NCBI RefSeq assembly: GCF_019880205.1
Contig: NZ_CP082292.1
Coordinates: 3,286,001-3,350,000, forward strand
From: Pantoea alfalfae
GTDB lineage: Bacteria; Pseudomonadota; Gammaproteobacteria; Enterobacterales; Enterobacteriaceae
Length of the DNA stretch: 64,000 nt
Direction: 5' to 3'
A program made the translations under genes and the position numbers. Of the stretch, positions 34,044-44,414 are shown piece after piece. How positions within the stretch are numbered: the stretch's first letter is position 1; the number at the start of each line of letters is the position of its first letter. Below the pieces are notes generated by a model. That model was not told where the DNA came from, made no database searches, and worked only from the letters and a program-made list of their open reading frames with translations.

Positions 34044-35629
34044 TGCCGCGCTGGCTGATTCCCGGTTCCCTCGCCACAGCATTACTGACACTTGTGGCGT
34101 TTCTGGCCTTCGGTGCACTCTGGCGCGCCGCGCCGGACACGGACTTACGCGGCGTGCTGCAGGATGACTATCTGCATCACGTTATCGCATTCTCGTTTGC
34201 TCAGGCGCTGCTCTCCGCCCTGCTGTCGCTGCTGCCTGCGGTGCCGCTGGCGCGGGCGCTCTATCGACGTCGTTTCCCAGGCCGCCAGCTGCTGCTGCGC
34301 TTGTGCGCCATGACGCTGGTGCTGCCAGTACTGGTGGCGGTATTTGGGCTGCTAACCGTCTACGGTAGCAATGGCTGGCTGGCGCAGCTGTGCCAGCTGG
34401 CAGGGATCGATTACCACTTCTCTCCCTACGGTTTATCGGGCATTTTGCTGGCGCACGTCTTCTTTAACCTGCCGCTGGCGACCCGCCTGATGCTGCAGGC
34501 GCTCGAGAGCATTCCGGCGGAACAGCGTCAGCTGGCGGCACAGCTCGACCTGCGCGGCTGGCACCATTTTCGTCTGCTGGAGTGGCCATGGCTGCGGCGT
34601 CAGCTGCTGCCGACCGGCGCGCTGATCTTCATGCTCTGTTTCGCCAGCTTTGCTACCGTGCTCTCGCTGGGCGGCGGCCCGCAGGCGACGACCATTGAGC
34701 TGGCGATATTCCAGGCGCTGAGTTATGACTACGATCCCGGACGCGCTGCACTGCTGGCGCTGATCCAGCTTGGCTGCTGCGTAACGCTGGTGCTGCTCAG
34801 CCAGCGCTTCAGCAAGGCGATTCCCGCCGGAACCAGTCAGTTGAACGGCTGGCGCGATCCGCAGGATTCGCGCTGGGCGCAGCTGGTTGATGCGCTGCTG
34901 ATCCTGCTGGCGCTGATCCTGCTGCTGCCTCCACTGGCGGCGGTCATCGTCGATGGTCTGCACGGCGGAGTGCGAGGCGCGCTGGCACAGCCTGCACTGT
35001 GGCAGGCCACGTTGACTTCATTGCGCATCGCCACCGGCGCCGGTCTGCTCTGTGTGGTGCTGACCATGATGCTGCTGTGGAGCAGCCGCGAGCTGCGCCT
35101 GCGTCAGCGCCCGGCGGCGGCAACCCTTATCGACACCAGCGGCATGCTGATTCTGGCGATGCCAGGCATCGTGCTCGCCACCGGCTTTTTCCTGTTGTTC
35201 AACGCCACCATCGGCCTGCCCGAGTCGGCCGACGGGCTGGTGATCTTTACCAATGCGCTGATCGCCATTCCCTATGCGCTGAAAGTGCTGGAAAACCCGA
35301 TGCGGGATGTCGCAGAGCGCTATGGCAGACTCTGCGATTCTCTGGATATCCACGGCTGGAACCGGCTGCGGCTGATTGAGCTGCGGGCGCTGAAGCGTCC
35401 GCTGGCTCAGGCACTGGCCTTTGCCTGCGTGCTGTCGATTGGTGATTTTGGCGTGGTGGCGCTGTTTGGCAGCGCCGACTTCCGCACGCTGCCGTTCTAC
35501 CTTTATCAGCAGATCGGCGCCTATCGCGGCGCAGATGGCGCGGTCACTGCCCTGCTGCTGCTGCTGCTCTGTTTGTTGCTGTTCACCCTGATGGAAAAAT
35601 TACCAGACCGCCATGCTGACACTGAATAA
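34019..35629 (+). CDS. thiP: ThiP, thiamine ABC transporter permease
   Basis: ThiP is the inner-membrane channel of the thiamine importer. It has 536 residues, the same as E. coli, starting [20 protein letters not shown]. It is a fused double permease with about twelve membrane segments and two copies of the inner-membrane component. Cytoplasmic EAA-type loops are visible near residue 165 ([20 protein letters not shown]) and near residue 443 ([20 protein letters not shown]). The start lies within the last codons of thiB, and the end overlaps thiQ by 17 bases, indicating translational coupling. Confidence 0.98.
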   Translation: MATRRQPLMPRWLIPGSLATALLTLVAFLAFGALWRAAPDTDLRGVLQDDYLHHVIAFSFAQALLSALLSLLPAVPLARALYRRRFPGRQLLLRLCAMTLVLPVLVAVFGLLTVYGSNGWLAQLCQLAGIDYHFSPYGLSGILLAHVFFNLPLATRLMLQALESIPAEQRQLAAQLDLRGWHHFRLLEWPWLRRQLLPTGALIFMLCFASFATVLSLGGGPQATTIELAIFQALSYDYDPGRAALLALIQLGCCVTLVLLSQRFSKAIPAGTSQLNGWRDPQDSRWAQLVDALLILLALILLLPPLAAVIVDGLHGGVRGALAQPALWQATLTSLRIATGAGLLCVVLTMMLLWSSRELRLRQRPAAATLIDTSGMLILAMPGIVLATGFFLLFNATIGLPESADGLVIFTNALIAIPYALKVLENPMRDVAERYGRLCDSLDIHGWNRLRLIELRALKRPLAQALAFACVLSIGDFGVVALFGSADFRTLPFYLYQQIGAYRGADGAVTALLLLLLCLLLFTLMEKLPDRHADTE

Positions 35630-36314
35630 CCTCACGTACCTTTATCAGCATCTGCCGATGCGCTTTAGTCTCAACGCCACTCGCGGCGAGCGCATCGCGA
35701 TCCTCGGCCCCAGCGGGGCCGGTAAAAGCACGCTGCTGAGCCTGATTGCCGGTTTCCTGCCGGTGAAACAGGGCACCCTGATGATTGACGGCCAGGAGCA
35801 CACCCACAGCGTGCCGGCCAGACGGCCCGTGTCGATGCTGTTTCAGGAGAACAACCTGTTTCCGCACCTCAGCGTGCAGCAGAATATGGCGCTGGGGCTG
35901 CATCCGGGATTAAAACTCAGCACTGAGCAGCGTCAGCAATTGGCTGCGCTGGCCGATCAGGTGGGATTAGGCGATCTGCTTACCCGTCTGCCGGGCGAAC
36001 TGTCGGGCGGACAGCGACAGCGCGTGGCGCTGGCACGCTGCCTGTTGCGTGATCGTCCGGTATTACTGCTGGATGAGCCTTTTTCTGCGCTGGACCCGGC
36101 GCTGCGCGGAGAGATGCTGCAACTGGTACGTTCGGTGTGTGAAGCGCGCAGCATCACGCTGCTGATGGTGTCGCACAGTCTGGAAGATGCCCAGCAGATT
36201 GCGCCGCGCAGCGTGGTGATTGTGGATGGACGGGTGTACTGGGATGGCGAAACCCGACAGCTGCTGTCGGGCGAGACGCGGGAGGCCGAGGTACTCGGTA
36301 TCCCGCATCGTTAA
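35613..36314 (+). CDS. thiQ: ThiQ, thiamine ABC transporter ATPase
   Basis: ThiQ is the ATPase that powers the ThiBP importer. It has 233 residues. The Walker A motif GPSGAGKST is at residues 32-40, the Q-loop is in [12 protein letters not shown] near residue 76, the ABC signature is [17 protein letters not shown] near residue 127, and Walker B is [17 protein letters not shown]. The H-loop is in [12 protein letters not shown] near residue 186. It is the last gene of thiBPQ and converges on yabI with only three bases between the stops; no terminator fits in the gap. Confidence 0.98.
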   Translation: MLTLNNLTYLYQHLPMRFSLNATRGERIAILGPSGAGKSTLLSLIAGFLPVKQGTLMIDGQEHTHSVPARRPVSMLFQENNLFPHLSVQQNMALGLHPGLKLSTEQRQQLAALADQVGLGDLLTRLPGELSGGQRQRVALARCLLRDRPVLLLDEPFSALDPALRGEMLQLVRSVCEARSITLLMVSHSLEDAQQIAPRSVVIVDGRVYWDGETRQLLSGETREAEVLGIPHR

Positions 36315-36317
36315 GCA

Positions 36318-37082
36318 TCAGGCGAAGAAAACCTGCCACAGCAGATGCCGGAAAACCGGCATCATCGGATGGAACTGAATGCCGACGAACGCCGAGACGG
36401 CGACCACCAGACCCAGCGGTCCTGCCCAGCGCAAACGCTCAGGCGGCAGCCAGGCCGTGGCCCAGTCGCGGCTCTTGCCGCTGCGCCACCAGCGCCAGCA
36501 TAACCAGCCACCCAGCCAGATCAGCAGTGCTGCGCCGAGTAACAGCCATTTAAAGCTGCTCCCCTGCGCGGCTTTGGGCACATCGATCGCTACCCCCGCC
36601 AGAATACCGGGCAGCAGATAGAGCGGCGGCCAGAGAATGCAGCCAATAATGTTTGGCGGCAGAAATTTACGCACCGGCAGCTCCAGCATACCGGCCGCCA
36701 GTGGGATCAGCGGACGCGTAGGGCCTACAAATCGACCGACCAGAATCGTAAACATGCTGTGCTGATGCAGGGCGTGCTCGGTTTTATCCAGCAGGCCTTT
36801 ATATTTTTGCAGATACTTCCAGCGATGCAGCGGCCCCTGGAATTTCCAGCCGATGCCGTAAGAGACCCAATCACCAATCAGACAGCCGGCAAAGCCCGCA
36901 GCCCAGGCAGGGTAAAGGCCAAGTTCGCCACTGCCGACCAGCGCGCCCAGACTGGCCATCATTACCGTACCTGGCAGCAACAGCCCGACCAGCGCCAGCG
37001 ACTCCAGAAATGTCACCAGCGCAACGGCAAACAGCGCCCACTCCAGAGACTGCGTAATCAGTTGTTGAATCCAGGCTTCCAT
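36318..37082 (-). CDS. yabI: YabI, DedA-family inner membrane protein
   Basis: YabI belongs to the DedA/SNARE-associated family of polytopic membrane proteins. Relatives are implicated in lipid-carrier or phospholipid flipping and proton-motive-force homeostasis, but the substrate of this one is not established. The start MEAWIQQLITQSLEWALFAV at 37082, with AAGGA six bases upstream, gives 254 residues, the E. coli length. Family motifs are FLESLALVGLLLPGT near residue 26 and VGRFVGPTRPLIPLAAGMLE near residue 116, the latter holding the conserved Arg residues. In E. coli araBAD/araC separate it from polB; here they do not. Confidence 0.95.
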   Translation of the reverse strand: MEAWIQQLITQSLEWALFAVALVTFLESLALVGLLLPGTVMMASLGALVGSGELGLYPAWAAGFAGCLIGDWVSYGIGWKFQGPLHRWKYLQKYKGLLDKTEHALHQHSMFTILVGRFVGPTRPLIPLAAGMLELPVRKFLPPNIIGCILWPPLYLLPGILAGVAIDVPKAAQGSSFKWLLLGAALLIWLGGWLCWRWWRSGKSRDWATAWLPPERLRWAGPLGLVVAVSAFVGIQFHPMMPVFRHLLWQVFFA

Positions 37083-37161
37083 AATCATCCTTAGTAAAAG
37101 CAGAAGGCTGGATTGTCCAGAGCCAGCCACACAGCGTCAAGGCAAGAATTGTAGGACAATG

Positions 37162-37202
37162 TTGACAAAACTCAGTAACGGGAACTGTATAAATATCCAT
37201 GG
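37162..37202 (+). promoter_or_regulatory. polB: polB promoter with LexA-like box
   Basis: TTGACA (37162-37167) could serve as -35, with CTGTAT at 17 bases, or an overlapping TATAAA, as -10. Over the -10 lies AACTGTATAAATATCCATGG (37183-37202), which resembles the LexA consensus CTG-N10-CAG except that the right end is CAT. E. coli polB has an SOS box at the same place, so damage-inducible control is likely but the site may be weak. Confidence 0.65.
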
Positions 37203-37257
37203 TATACTTAAGCGGTTTTCTCACCCCTGAATTGCTGAGTCCGGAGACCATCTGAAT

Positions 37258-39612
37258 ATGCCCCGCGCAGGTTTTCTGCTCACCCGCCACTGGCGCGACA
37301 GCCCGCATGGCAGCGAAATTATCCTCTGGCTTGCCACCGATGCCGGCGCGCAGCGCGTGGTGCTGCCGGTGCAGGAGTCTGTCGCGTTTATTCCTGAAGA
37401 ATTTCAGGCGCAGGTCAGCGAATTACTTAAAGATGAACGTCAGTTTCGGATTCAGTCGCTAGCGCTGAAAGATTTCCGCCGCCGTCCGGTTTTTGGTCTC
37501 TATTGCCCGCAGAATCGTCAGCTACAGCGCATCGAAAAACGGCTGCGTGAACAGGGCATTCCGGTCTATGAGGCGGATATCCGTCCGCCGGAGCGCTACC
37601 TGATGGAGCGTTTTATTACCGCCCCGGTCTGGTTTGACGGCGAGCAGCACGGCGACAGCATGATTAATGCGCGGCTCAAACCTCATCCCGACTATCGCCC
37701 GCCGCTGAAATGGGTCTCGCTGGACATTGAAACCACGCAGCACGGCGAGCTTTACTGCATCGGGCTGGAGGGGTGCGGTCAGCGCCAGGTCTTTATGCTC
37801 GGCCCGCCAAACGGTGATGCCAGCATGCTGGATTTTGAGCTGATCTATCTCGACAGCCGCCCGCAACTGCTTGAAGCACTGAACCAGTGGTTTGCAGAGC
37901 ATGACCCGGACGTGTTGATTGGCTGGAACGTGGTGCAGTTTGACCTGCGGGTGCTGCAAAAGCATGCCGATCGCTATGGTATTCCGTTGCGTCTTGGCCG
38001 CCAGCAGGCCGCGCTGGAGTGGCGTGAACATGGCTTCAAGCCCGGCGTTTTTTTCGCTCAGGCCAGCGGTCGGTTAATTATCGATGGCATCGACGCACTG
38101 AAATCGGCGTTCTGGGATTTCCCGTCGTTCAGCCTGGAGTCGGTGTCGCAACAGCTGCTGGGTGAAGGGAAAGCGATTGATAATCCCTGGCAGCGAATGG
38201 AGGAGATCAACTGGCGCTTTGCCAACGATAAACCGGCGCTGGCACGCTATAACCTGAAAGACTGCGAGCTGGTGACGCGCATTTTTCACAAAACCGCGAT
38301 TATGCCGTTTCTGCTGGAACGCGCGGCGGTGAATGGCCTTGCGGTCGATCGCCACGGCGGTTCGGTGGCGGCCTTTGGTCATCTTTATATTCCGCGGATG
38401 CATCGCGCCGGATTTGTCGCCCCGAACATGGGTGATGTCGCCCCGGAAGCGAGTCCGGGCGGCTATGTGATGGATTCGCGCCCCGGCCTGTATGACTCGG
38501 TGCTGGTGCTGGATTACAAAAGCCTCTATCCGTCGATTATCCGCACCTTCCTGATCGACCCGGTGGGTCTGGTAGAGGGACTGGCCCATCCTGATGATGC
38601 CGATTCAGTCGAAGGTTTCCGCGAAGCGCGTTTTTCACGGCATACCCACTGTCTGCCCGCGATTGTTGAGCAGATCTGGCTGGGTCGTGAAGCGGCGAAA
38701 AAGCAGAACAACCAGCCGCTGTCTCAGGCACTGAAGATCATCATGAATGCCTTTTACGGCGTGCTGGGCACCAGCGCCTGCCGCTTCTTTGATCCGCGTC
38801 TCGCCTCCTCAATTACCCTGCGCGGTCACGCCATCATGCAGCAGACCCGCGCACTGATTGAGGCGGAAGGCTACGACGTTATCTATGGCGACACCGACTC
38901 CACGTTTGTCTGGCTGAAGTCCGCCCACAGCGAAGAGCAGGCCGCCGCGATTGGTCAGCAGCTGGTGCAGAAAGTGAATGCCTGGTGGCGAGCCCACCTG
39001 CAGCAAACCCAGGGGCTGACCAGCGCACTGGAACTGGAGTATGAAAGCCACTTCTGCCGCTTCCTGATGCCAACCATTCGCGGCGCGGAACAGGGCAGCA
39101 AGAAACGCTACGCCGGACTGATTCGTGACGCTGCCGGTGAGCGCATGGTCTTCAAGGGGCTGGAATCGGTACGAACCGACTGGACGCCGCTGGCCAAACA
39201 GTTTCAGCAGCAGCTCTACCATCGCATTTTTCACCGTGAGCCGTGGCAGGACTACATCCGCACGACCGTAGCGCAGTTGCTGGCCGGTGAACTCGACGAT
39301 CAGCTGATCTACAAAAAGCGTCTGCGGCGGCCGCTGAATGAATATGAACGAAACGTGCCCCCGCATGTGCGTGCCGCCCGGCTGGCCGATGAGCAGAATC
39401 GTAAATTAAACCGGCCATTGCAGTACCAGAAGGGAGGCCGTATTCGTTACGTTATGGCGACGGCAGGTCCGGAACCACTGGAAGCGCGCCGCACGCCACT
39501 GGACTATGACCACTACGTGACGAAGCAACTTCAGCCGATCGCAGAGGGGATTCTGCCCTTTGTTGAAGGGGATTTTGCTACACTGATTACAGGGCAACTG
39601 GGGCTTTTTTGA
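37258..39612 (+). CDS. polB: DNA polymerase II
   Basis: PolB is a family B polymerase with 3'-5' exonuclease activity, used in SOS-linked replication restart and lesion bypass. It has 784 residues, against 783 in E. coli. The exonuclease I motif [12 protein letters not shown] is near residue 157, and exonuclease II is in [17 protein letters not shown]. Polymerase motifs are [13 protein letters not shown] near residue 420, [18 protein letters not shown] near residue 495 and YGDTDSTFV near residue 545. The start [14 protein letters not shown] matches the family. It is divergent from yabI across a 175-base control region. Confidence 0.98.
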   Translation: MPRAGFLLTRHWRDSPHGSEIILWLATDAGAQRVVLPVQESVAFIPEEFQAQVSELLKDERQFRIQSLALKDFRRRPVFGLYCPQNRQLQRIEKRLREQGIPVYEADIRPPERYLMERFITAPVWFDGEQHGDSMINARLKPHPDYRPPLKWVSLDIETTQHGELYCIGLEGCGQRQVFMLGPPNGDASMLDFELIYLDSRPQLLEALNQWFAEHDPDVLIGWNVVQFDLRVLQKHADRYGIPLRLGRQQAALEWREHGFKPGVFFAQASGRLIIDGIDALKSAFWDFPSFSLESVSQQLLGEGKAIDNPWQRMEEINWRFANDKPALARYNLKDCELVTRIFHKTAIMPFLLERAAVNGLAVDRHGGSVAAFGHLYIPRMHRAGFVAPNMGDVAPEASPGGYVMDSRPGLYDSVLVLDYKSLYPSIIRTFLIDPVGLVEGLAHPDDADSVEGFREARFSRHTHCLPAIVEQIWLGREAAKKQNNQPLSQALKIIMNAFYGVLGTSACRFFDPRLASSITLRGHAIMQQTRALIEAEGYDVIYGDTDSTFVWLKSAHSEEQAAAIGQQLVQKVNAWWRAHLQQTQGLTSALELEYESHFCRFLMPTIRGAEQGSKKRYAGLIRDAAGERMVFKGLESVRTDWTPLAKQFQQQLYHRIFHREPWQDYIRTTVAQLLAGELDDQLIYKKRLRRPLNEYERNVPPHVRAARLADEQNRKLNRPLQYQKGGRIRYVMATAGPEPLEARRTPLDYDHYVTKQLQPIAEGILPFVEGDFATLITGQLGLF

Positions 39613-39764
39613 CAGGTGACGAACGCCCTGCCATCCAGTACCATAGCGCCCTTCCTGAAACTCACCGCTCTTACTCCCGCTCCAGATCTCGTTTGTCTGG
39701 CGGTAGCGCTATTGCCTGAGCTTTGGGAACACCTCTAAAAACGTTAAAATTTGAGCAAAAAAAT

Positions 39765-42671
39765 ATGGTTTTTACATTAGGTCAGCGCTGGATTAGTGAT
39801 ACGGAAAGTGAGCTGGGACTGGGCACCGTGGTGGCGATCGATACCCGCATGATTACCCTGCTGTTTCCGGCCACGGGGGAAAACCGCCTCTACGCCCGCA
39901 ACGATTCGCCGGTTACCCGCGTCATCTTTAATCCGGGTGATACCATCACCAGTCACGAAGGCTGGCAGATGCGCGTCGATGAAGTACGCAACGAAAATGA
40001 CCTGATGACCTATATCGGTACCCGGCTGGACACCGAAGAAAGCGACGTGATGCTGCGCGAAGTCATGCTCGACAGCAAGCTGGTGTTCAGTAAGCCGCAG
40101 GATCGCCTGTTTGCCGGCCAGCTTGACCGGATGGATCGTTTCGCCCTCCGCTTCCGCGCCCGTAAATACCAGAGCGAGCAATATCGTCTGCCTATCAGCG
40201 GCTTACGCGGTATGCGCACCAACCTGATCCCTCACCAGTTGCATATCGCCCATGATGTGGGTCGCCGCCATGCGCCGCGCGTGCTGCTGGCCGATGAAGT
40301 TGGCCTGGGTAAAACCATTGAAGCCGGGATGATCATCCAGCAGCAGCTGCTGGCGGGTCGTGCTGAGCGTGTCCTGATCGTGGTGCCTGAAACCTTACAG
40401 CACCAGTGGCTGGTCGAAATGCTGCGCCGCTTCAACCTGCGCTTTGCGCTGTTTGATGACGATCGCTATACCGAAGCGCAGCACGACAGTGACAACCCGT
40501 TTGAAACGGAGCAGCTGATTATCTGCTCGCTGGACTTTGTGCGCCGTAACAAACAGCGCCTTGAGATGCTGGCCGATGCCGAATGGGATCTGCTGGTGGT
40601 GGATGAAGCGCACCATCTGGCCTGGTCAGAAGGCGAGCCAAGCCGCGAATATCAGGTTATCGAAAAGCTGGCGGAGAAAACTGCTGGCGTTCTGCTGCTG
40701 ACTGCAACACCAGAACAGCTGGGTATGGAGAGCCACTTCGCCCGTCTGCGCCTGCTCGACCCGGACCGTTTCCATGACTTTGCCGCCTTTGTTGAAGAGC
40801 AGCAGCATTTCCGCCCGATTGCCGATGCTGTCACAGCACTGCTGGCAGACAAGGCAATCTCCCAGGAGGAGATGAACCGAATCAACGATCTGGTCGGCGA
40901 GCAGGACATTGAGCCGCTGCTACAGGTCGCCAACAGCGATCGTGACGGCAAGCTGGAAGCGCGTCAGGAGCTGATATCCATGCTGATGGACCGCCACGGC
41001 ACCAGTCGCGTACTGTTCCGAAACACCCGTAATGGAGTTAAAGGCTTCCCGAAACGCGAACTGCATCAGATCCGCCTGCCGCTGCCAGCGCAGTATCAGA
41101 CGGCGATTAAAGTTTCCGGCATCATGGGCGCGCGCAAAAGCGCAGAAGAGCGGGCGCGTGACCTGCTCTACCCGGAACAGATTTATCAGGAATTTGAAGG
41201 TGACAGCGGCACCTGGTGGAACTTCGATCCGCGCGTGGAATGGCTGATGGGCTATCTCACCACTAACCGTAAAGAGAAGGTGCTGGTGATCTGTGCCAAA
41301 GCGGCCACCGCGCTGCAGCTGGAGCAGGTACTGCGCGAGCGCGAAGGTATCCGCGCCGCGGTGTTCCACGAGGGGCTGTCGATCATTGAGCGCGACCGCG
41401 CCGCGGCCTGGTTTGCCTCAGAAGAGAACGGCGCTCAGGTGCTGCTTTGCTCTGAGATCGGTTCAGAGGGCCGCAACTTCCAGTTTGCCAGCCGTCTGGT
41501 GATGTTCGACCTGCCGTTTAACCCGGACCTGCTGGAACAGCGTATCGGTCGTCTGGATCGTATCGGTCAGGCGCACGACATTCAGGTTCTGGTACCGTGG
41601 CTGGAGCAGACCGCACAGGCGGTGCTGCTGCGCTGGTATCACGAAGGGCTGGACGCGTTTGAACACACCTGCCCGACCGGCCGCACCATCTATGACAGCG
41701 TTCATTCACAGCTGATCGGCTATCTGGCCGCGCCGGAAAACAATGAAGGCTTCGATGCGTTTATCACTGACTGCCGTAAACAGCACGACGCGCTGAAATC
41801 GCAGCTGGAACAGGGTCGTGATCGCCTGCTGGAGCTGAACTCTAACGGGGGTGAATCGGCGCAGTTGCTGGCCAATGCCATCAGCGAGCAGGATAACGAC
41901 ACCGGCCTGGTGAACTTCGCGCTCAACCTCTTTGATATCGTCGGCATCAATCAGGAAGATCGCAGCGATAATCTGATTGTGCTGACCCCTTCCGACCACA
42001 TGCTGGTGCCTGATTTCCCTGGTTTGCCGGAAGATGGCTGCACCATCACCTTTAACCGCGATCAGGCGCTGTCGCGCGAGGATACCCAGTTTATTACCTG
42101 GGAACACCCGCTGATTCGTAACGGACTGGATCTGATCCTGTCAGGCGATACCGGCAGCAGCGCACTGTCACTACTTAAGAACAAGGCGCTGCCGGTGGGG
42201 ACCCTGCTGGTTGAGCTGATCTATGTCGTTGAAGCGCAGGCACCGAAGCATCTGCAACTGACCCGTTTCCTGCCACCGACGCCAATCCGTCTGCTGATGG
42301 ATACCAAAGGCACCAACCTGGCGGGAAAAGTGGAGTTCGAAAGCTTTAACCGTCAGCTGAATGCCGTTAACCGTCATACCGCCAGTAAACTGGTGAATGC
42401 GGTGCAGCAGGATGTGCATGCGATTCTGACGCAGGCCGAAGAGAGTGTGGTCAGCGAAGCGCGCGCGGTGATCGATGCGGCACGTGCTGAAGCGAACGAG
42501 AAGCTGGGTGCCGAGCTTTCGCGTCTTAACGCGCTGAAAGCCGTCAACCCGAACATCCGCGACGATGAAGTCGAGGCACTGGAAAGCAATCGCGAACAGG
42601 TGCTGGAAAGTCTCGATCAGGCTAACTGGCGTCTCGACGCGCTGCGCCTGATTGTGGTGACACACCAGTAA
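39765..42671 (+). CDS. rapA: RapA, RNA polymerase-associated Swi2/Snf2 ATPase
   Basis: RapA (HepA) is an ATP-dependent translocase that recycles RNA polymerase. The start [20 protein letters not shown] at 39765 gives 968 residues, exactly the E. coli length; a 14-codon upstream extension is unsupported. Tudor-like N-terminal domains precede the helicase core: Walker [13 protein letters not shown] near residue 176, DEAHH near residue 280, [16 protein letters not shown], and motif VI region [16 protein letters not shown] near residue 595. The ribosome site is weak (GAG, then an A-rich spacer). Confidence 0.98.
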   Translation: MVFTLGQRWISDTESELGLGTVVAIDTRMITLLFPATGENRLYARNDSPVTRVIFNPGDTITSHEGWQMRVDEVRNENDLMTYIGTRLDTEESDVMLREVMLDSKLVFSKPQDRLFAGQLDRMDRFALRFRARKYQSEQYRLPISGLRGMRTNLIPHQLHIAHDVGRRHAPRVLLADEVGLGKTIEAGMIIQQQLLAGRAERVLIVVPETLQHQWLVEMLRRFNLRFALFDDDRYTEAQHDSDNPFETEQLIICSLDFVRRNKQRLEMLADAEWDLLVVDEAHHLAWSEGEPSREYQVIEKLAEKTAGVLLLTATPEQLGMESHFARLRLLDPDRFHDFAAFVEEQQHFRPIADAVTALLADKAISQEEMNRINDLVGEQDIEPLLQVANSDRDGKLEARQELISMLMDRHGTSRVLFRNTRNGVKGFPKRELHQIRLPLPAQYQTAIKVSGIMGARKSAEERARDLLYPEQIYQEFEGDSGTWWNFDPRVEWLMGYLTTNRKEKVLVICAKAATALQLEQVLREREGIRAAVFHEGLSIIERDRAAAWFASEENGAQVLLCSEIGSEGRNFQFASRLVMFDLPFNPDLLEQRIGRLDRIGQAHDIQVLVPWLEQTAQAVLLRWYHEGLDAFEHTCPTGRTIYDSVHSQLIGYLAAPENNEGFDAFITDCRKQHDALKSQLEQGRDRLLELNSNGGESAQLLANAISEQDNDTGLVNFALNLFDIVGINQEDRSDNLIVLTPSDHMLVPDFPGLPEDGCTITFNRDQALSREDTQFITWEHPLIRNGLDLILSGDTGSSALSLLKNKALPVGTLLVELIYVVEAQAPKHLQLTRFLPPTPIRLLMDTKGTNLAGKVEFESFNRQLNAVNRHTASKLVNAVQQDVHAILTQAEESVVSEARAVIDAARAEANEKLGAELSRLNALKAVNPNIRDDEVEALESNREQVLESLDQANWRLDALRLIVVTHQ

Positions 42672-42675
42672 GCTC

Positions 42676-42699
42676 AGGGGCCACTGGCCCCTTATTTTT
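42676..42699 (+). terminator. Hairpin terminator/attenuator between rapA and rluA
   Basis: AGGGGCC (42676-42682) pairs perfectly with GGCCCCT (42686-42692) around a three-base loop and is followed by TATTTTTG. It begins four bases after the rapA stop and ends about ten bases before the rluA ATG, so it is both a likely terminator for rapA and a gate on read-through into rluA. Confidence 0.8.
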
Positions 42700-42709
42700 G
42701 GAAAGCCCC

Positions 42710-43363
42710 ATGGAACCTTACAATCCACCGCGTGAACCCTGGCTGCACATCCTTTATCAGGATGCACACATCATGGTCGTGAACAAACCCAGCGGTCTGC
42801 TCTCGGTACCCGGTCGTCTGGATGAGCACAAAGATAGCGTGATGACGCGGATACAGCGTGATTTCCCGCAGGCAGAATCCGTTCACCGGCTCGATATGGC
42901 GACCAGCGGCGTAATGGTGGTGGCGCTGACCAAAGCGGCTGAACGCGAGCTGAAGCGCCAGTTCCGTGAGCGCGAGCCTTCCAAAACCTACGTGGCCTGC
43001 ATCTGGGGGCATCCGGAGAAGGAAGAAGGACTGGTTGATCTGCCGCTGATTTGTGACTGGCCAAATCGTCCAAAGCAGATGGTTTGCTTCGAGACCGGCA
43101 AAGCCGCGCAGACGGAGTATCAGGTGCTGGAATATCGTGCGGATAACTGTGCGCGCCTGTTGCTGAAGCCGATTACCGGCCGTTCACACCAGCTGCGGGT
43201 GCATATGCTGGCGCTGGGCCATCCGATTCTGGGGGATAACTTCTATGCGCATCCGGAGGCTAAAGCGATGGCAGCCCGTTTGCTGCTGCATGCAGAGTCA
43301 CTGACCATTACCCATCCGGCATTTGGTAATGCCATGACGTTTCGCCAGCCCGCCGATTTTTGA
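42710..43363 (+). CDS. rluA: RluA, 23S rRNA/tRNA pseudouridine synthase
   Basis: RluA makes pseudouridine 746 in 23S rRNA and 32 in several tRNAs. I use the ATG at 42710, giving MEPYNPPREPWLHILYQDAH and 217 residues, against 219 in E. coli. A TTG four codons earlier is less likely. The catalytic Asp is in the motif SVHRLDMATSGVMVVALTKA near residue 64. PITGRSHQLRVHMLALGHPI near residue 162 is the conserved RNA-binding/core motif. A GGA-type ribosome site overlaps the tail of the preceding hairpin. Confidence 0.96.
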   Translation: MEPYNPPREPWLHILYQDAHIMVVNKPSGLLSVPGRLDEHKDSVMTRIQRDFPQAESVHRLDMATSGVMVVALTKAAERELKRQFREREPSKTYVACIWGHPEKEEGLVDLPLICDWPNRPKQMVCFETGKAAQTEYQVLEYRADNCARLLLKPITGRSHQLRVHMLALGHPILGDNFYAHPEAKAMAARLLLHAESLTITHPAFGNAMTFRQPADF

Positions 43364-43382
43364 AATCTACTGCCTGTCACCG

Positions 43383-43409
43383 TGGCCTCCTCTGTTGCAG
43401 AAGAGGCCA
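43383..43409. terminator. Hairpin between convergent rluA and djlA
   Basis: TGGCCTC (43383-43389) pairs with GAGGCCA (43403-43409) with a partly paired interior. It sits in the 59-base gap between the convergent genes, but no T tract follows on either strand. It is a weak terminator candidate. Confidence 0.35.
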
Positions 43410-43422
43410 GGAGACATAGTGA

Positions 43423-44232
43423 TTACTTAAAGCCTTTCTCTTTGCGAATCAGATCGTACGCTGCCTGAATTTCCTGCGCTTTCTGCTTCGCCATCTCCAT
43501 CATCTCTGGCGGCAGCCCTTTCGCCACCAGCTTGTCAGGATGATGCTCGCTCATGAGTTTACGGTACGCGCGTTTAATCGTGGTGGCGTCATCGCTGCTC
43601 TTCACGCCCAGCACGCTACAGGCATCTTCCAGCGTTGGGCCGCGTTGCGCCTGCTGGAAACCGCCCGAACTGCGCTGACCACCGCCAAACTGCTGGCCAC
43701 CCTCCATCATGCGCAGGAACTGATCGAACTGGACACGCGAAATGCCCAGCTCTTCAGCAATCACATAGAGCACCTGACGTTCGTTGGGATGCAGTGAGCC
43801 GTCGGCAAAGGCGGCCTGAATCTGGATCTCCAGGAACATCCGGATCAGATCGAACCGGCCAAAACAGGCGCTGCGCAGTTCACGCAATTTACTGCGTAAC
43901 GGGTAATCCGCCTGCTTGCCTTCGCGGAACGCGCGCTGGGCTGCACTGCGGGAGTCACCATGCAGCTGCATCCGTTCCATTAGCAGCGAAGCAATCTGAA
44001 TATCCGCTTCCGTGACGCGCCCTTTTGACTTGGTCAGATGGCCCATCACCTGAAAGGTGGTGCTGAAAAACAGCGTCTGTCGGGTCTGATTATTTGAGAA
44101 GTAAGCCTTGCCTTGCGCACCGCGTACTTTGTCAATCATATGGCCAATGATCAAGCCAATCACAATACCCCAAAAGCCTGCGCCGGAAAGTAATCCCACC
44201 GCCAGACCCATAACTTTTCCCCAGTAGCGCAT
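43423..44232 (-). CDS. djlA: DjlA, membrane-anchored J-domain co-chaperone
   Basis: DjlA is a type III DnaJ protein that stimulates DnaK ATPase at the inner membrane; in E. coli it influences Rcs-controlled capsule genes. It has 269 residues. An N-terminal membrane segment (about residues 7-30, glycine-rich) precedes a TerB-like central domain. A short Gly/Gln linker follows, and the C-terminal J domain has [20 protein letters not shown], with the HPD tripeptide near residue 233. It is divergent from lptD, as in E. coli. Confidence 0.97.
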   Translation of the reverse strand: MRYWGKVMGLAVGLLSGAGFWGIVIGLIIGHMIDKVRGAQGKAYFSNNQTRQTLFFSTTFQVMGHLTKSKGRVTEADIQIASLLMERMQLHGDSRSAAQRAFREGKQADYPLRSKLRELRSACFGRFDLIRMFLEIQIQAAFADGSLHPNERQVLYVIAEELGISRVQFDQFLRMMEGGQQFGGGQRSSGGFQQAQRGPTLEDACSVLGVKSSDDATTIKRAYRKLMSEHHPDKLVAKGLPPEMMEMAKQKAQEIQAAYDLIRKEKGFK

Positions 44233-44414
44233 AAACTCCTCAATTCGCCATGCTTGCGGCTGAAAATTGCATTATCATACCTGTCATTTATCTCAGCGCC
44301 TAACGGCAACGCTGACAGACCAGGATTAACACTGGCACAACGCCGGGCAGTAAGTTAGTCTCTGACCCGATTGTCGGCATGATGCCAGTTTTCATGGAAT
44401 TCTCGATACCGCGT

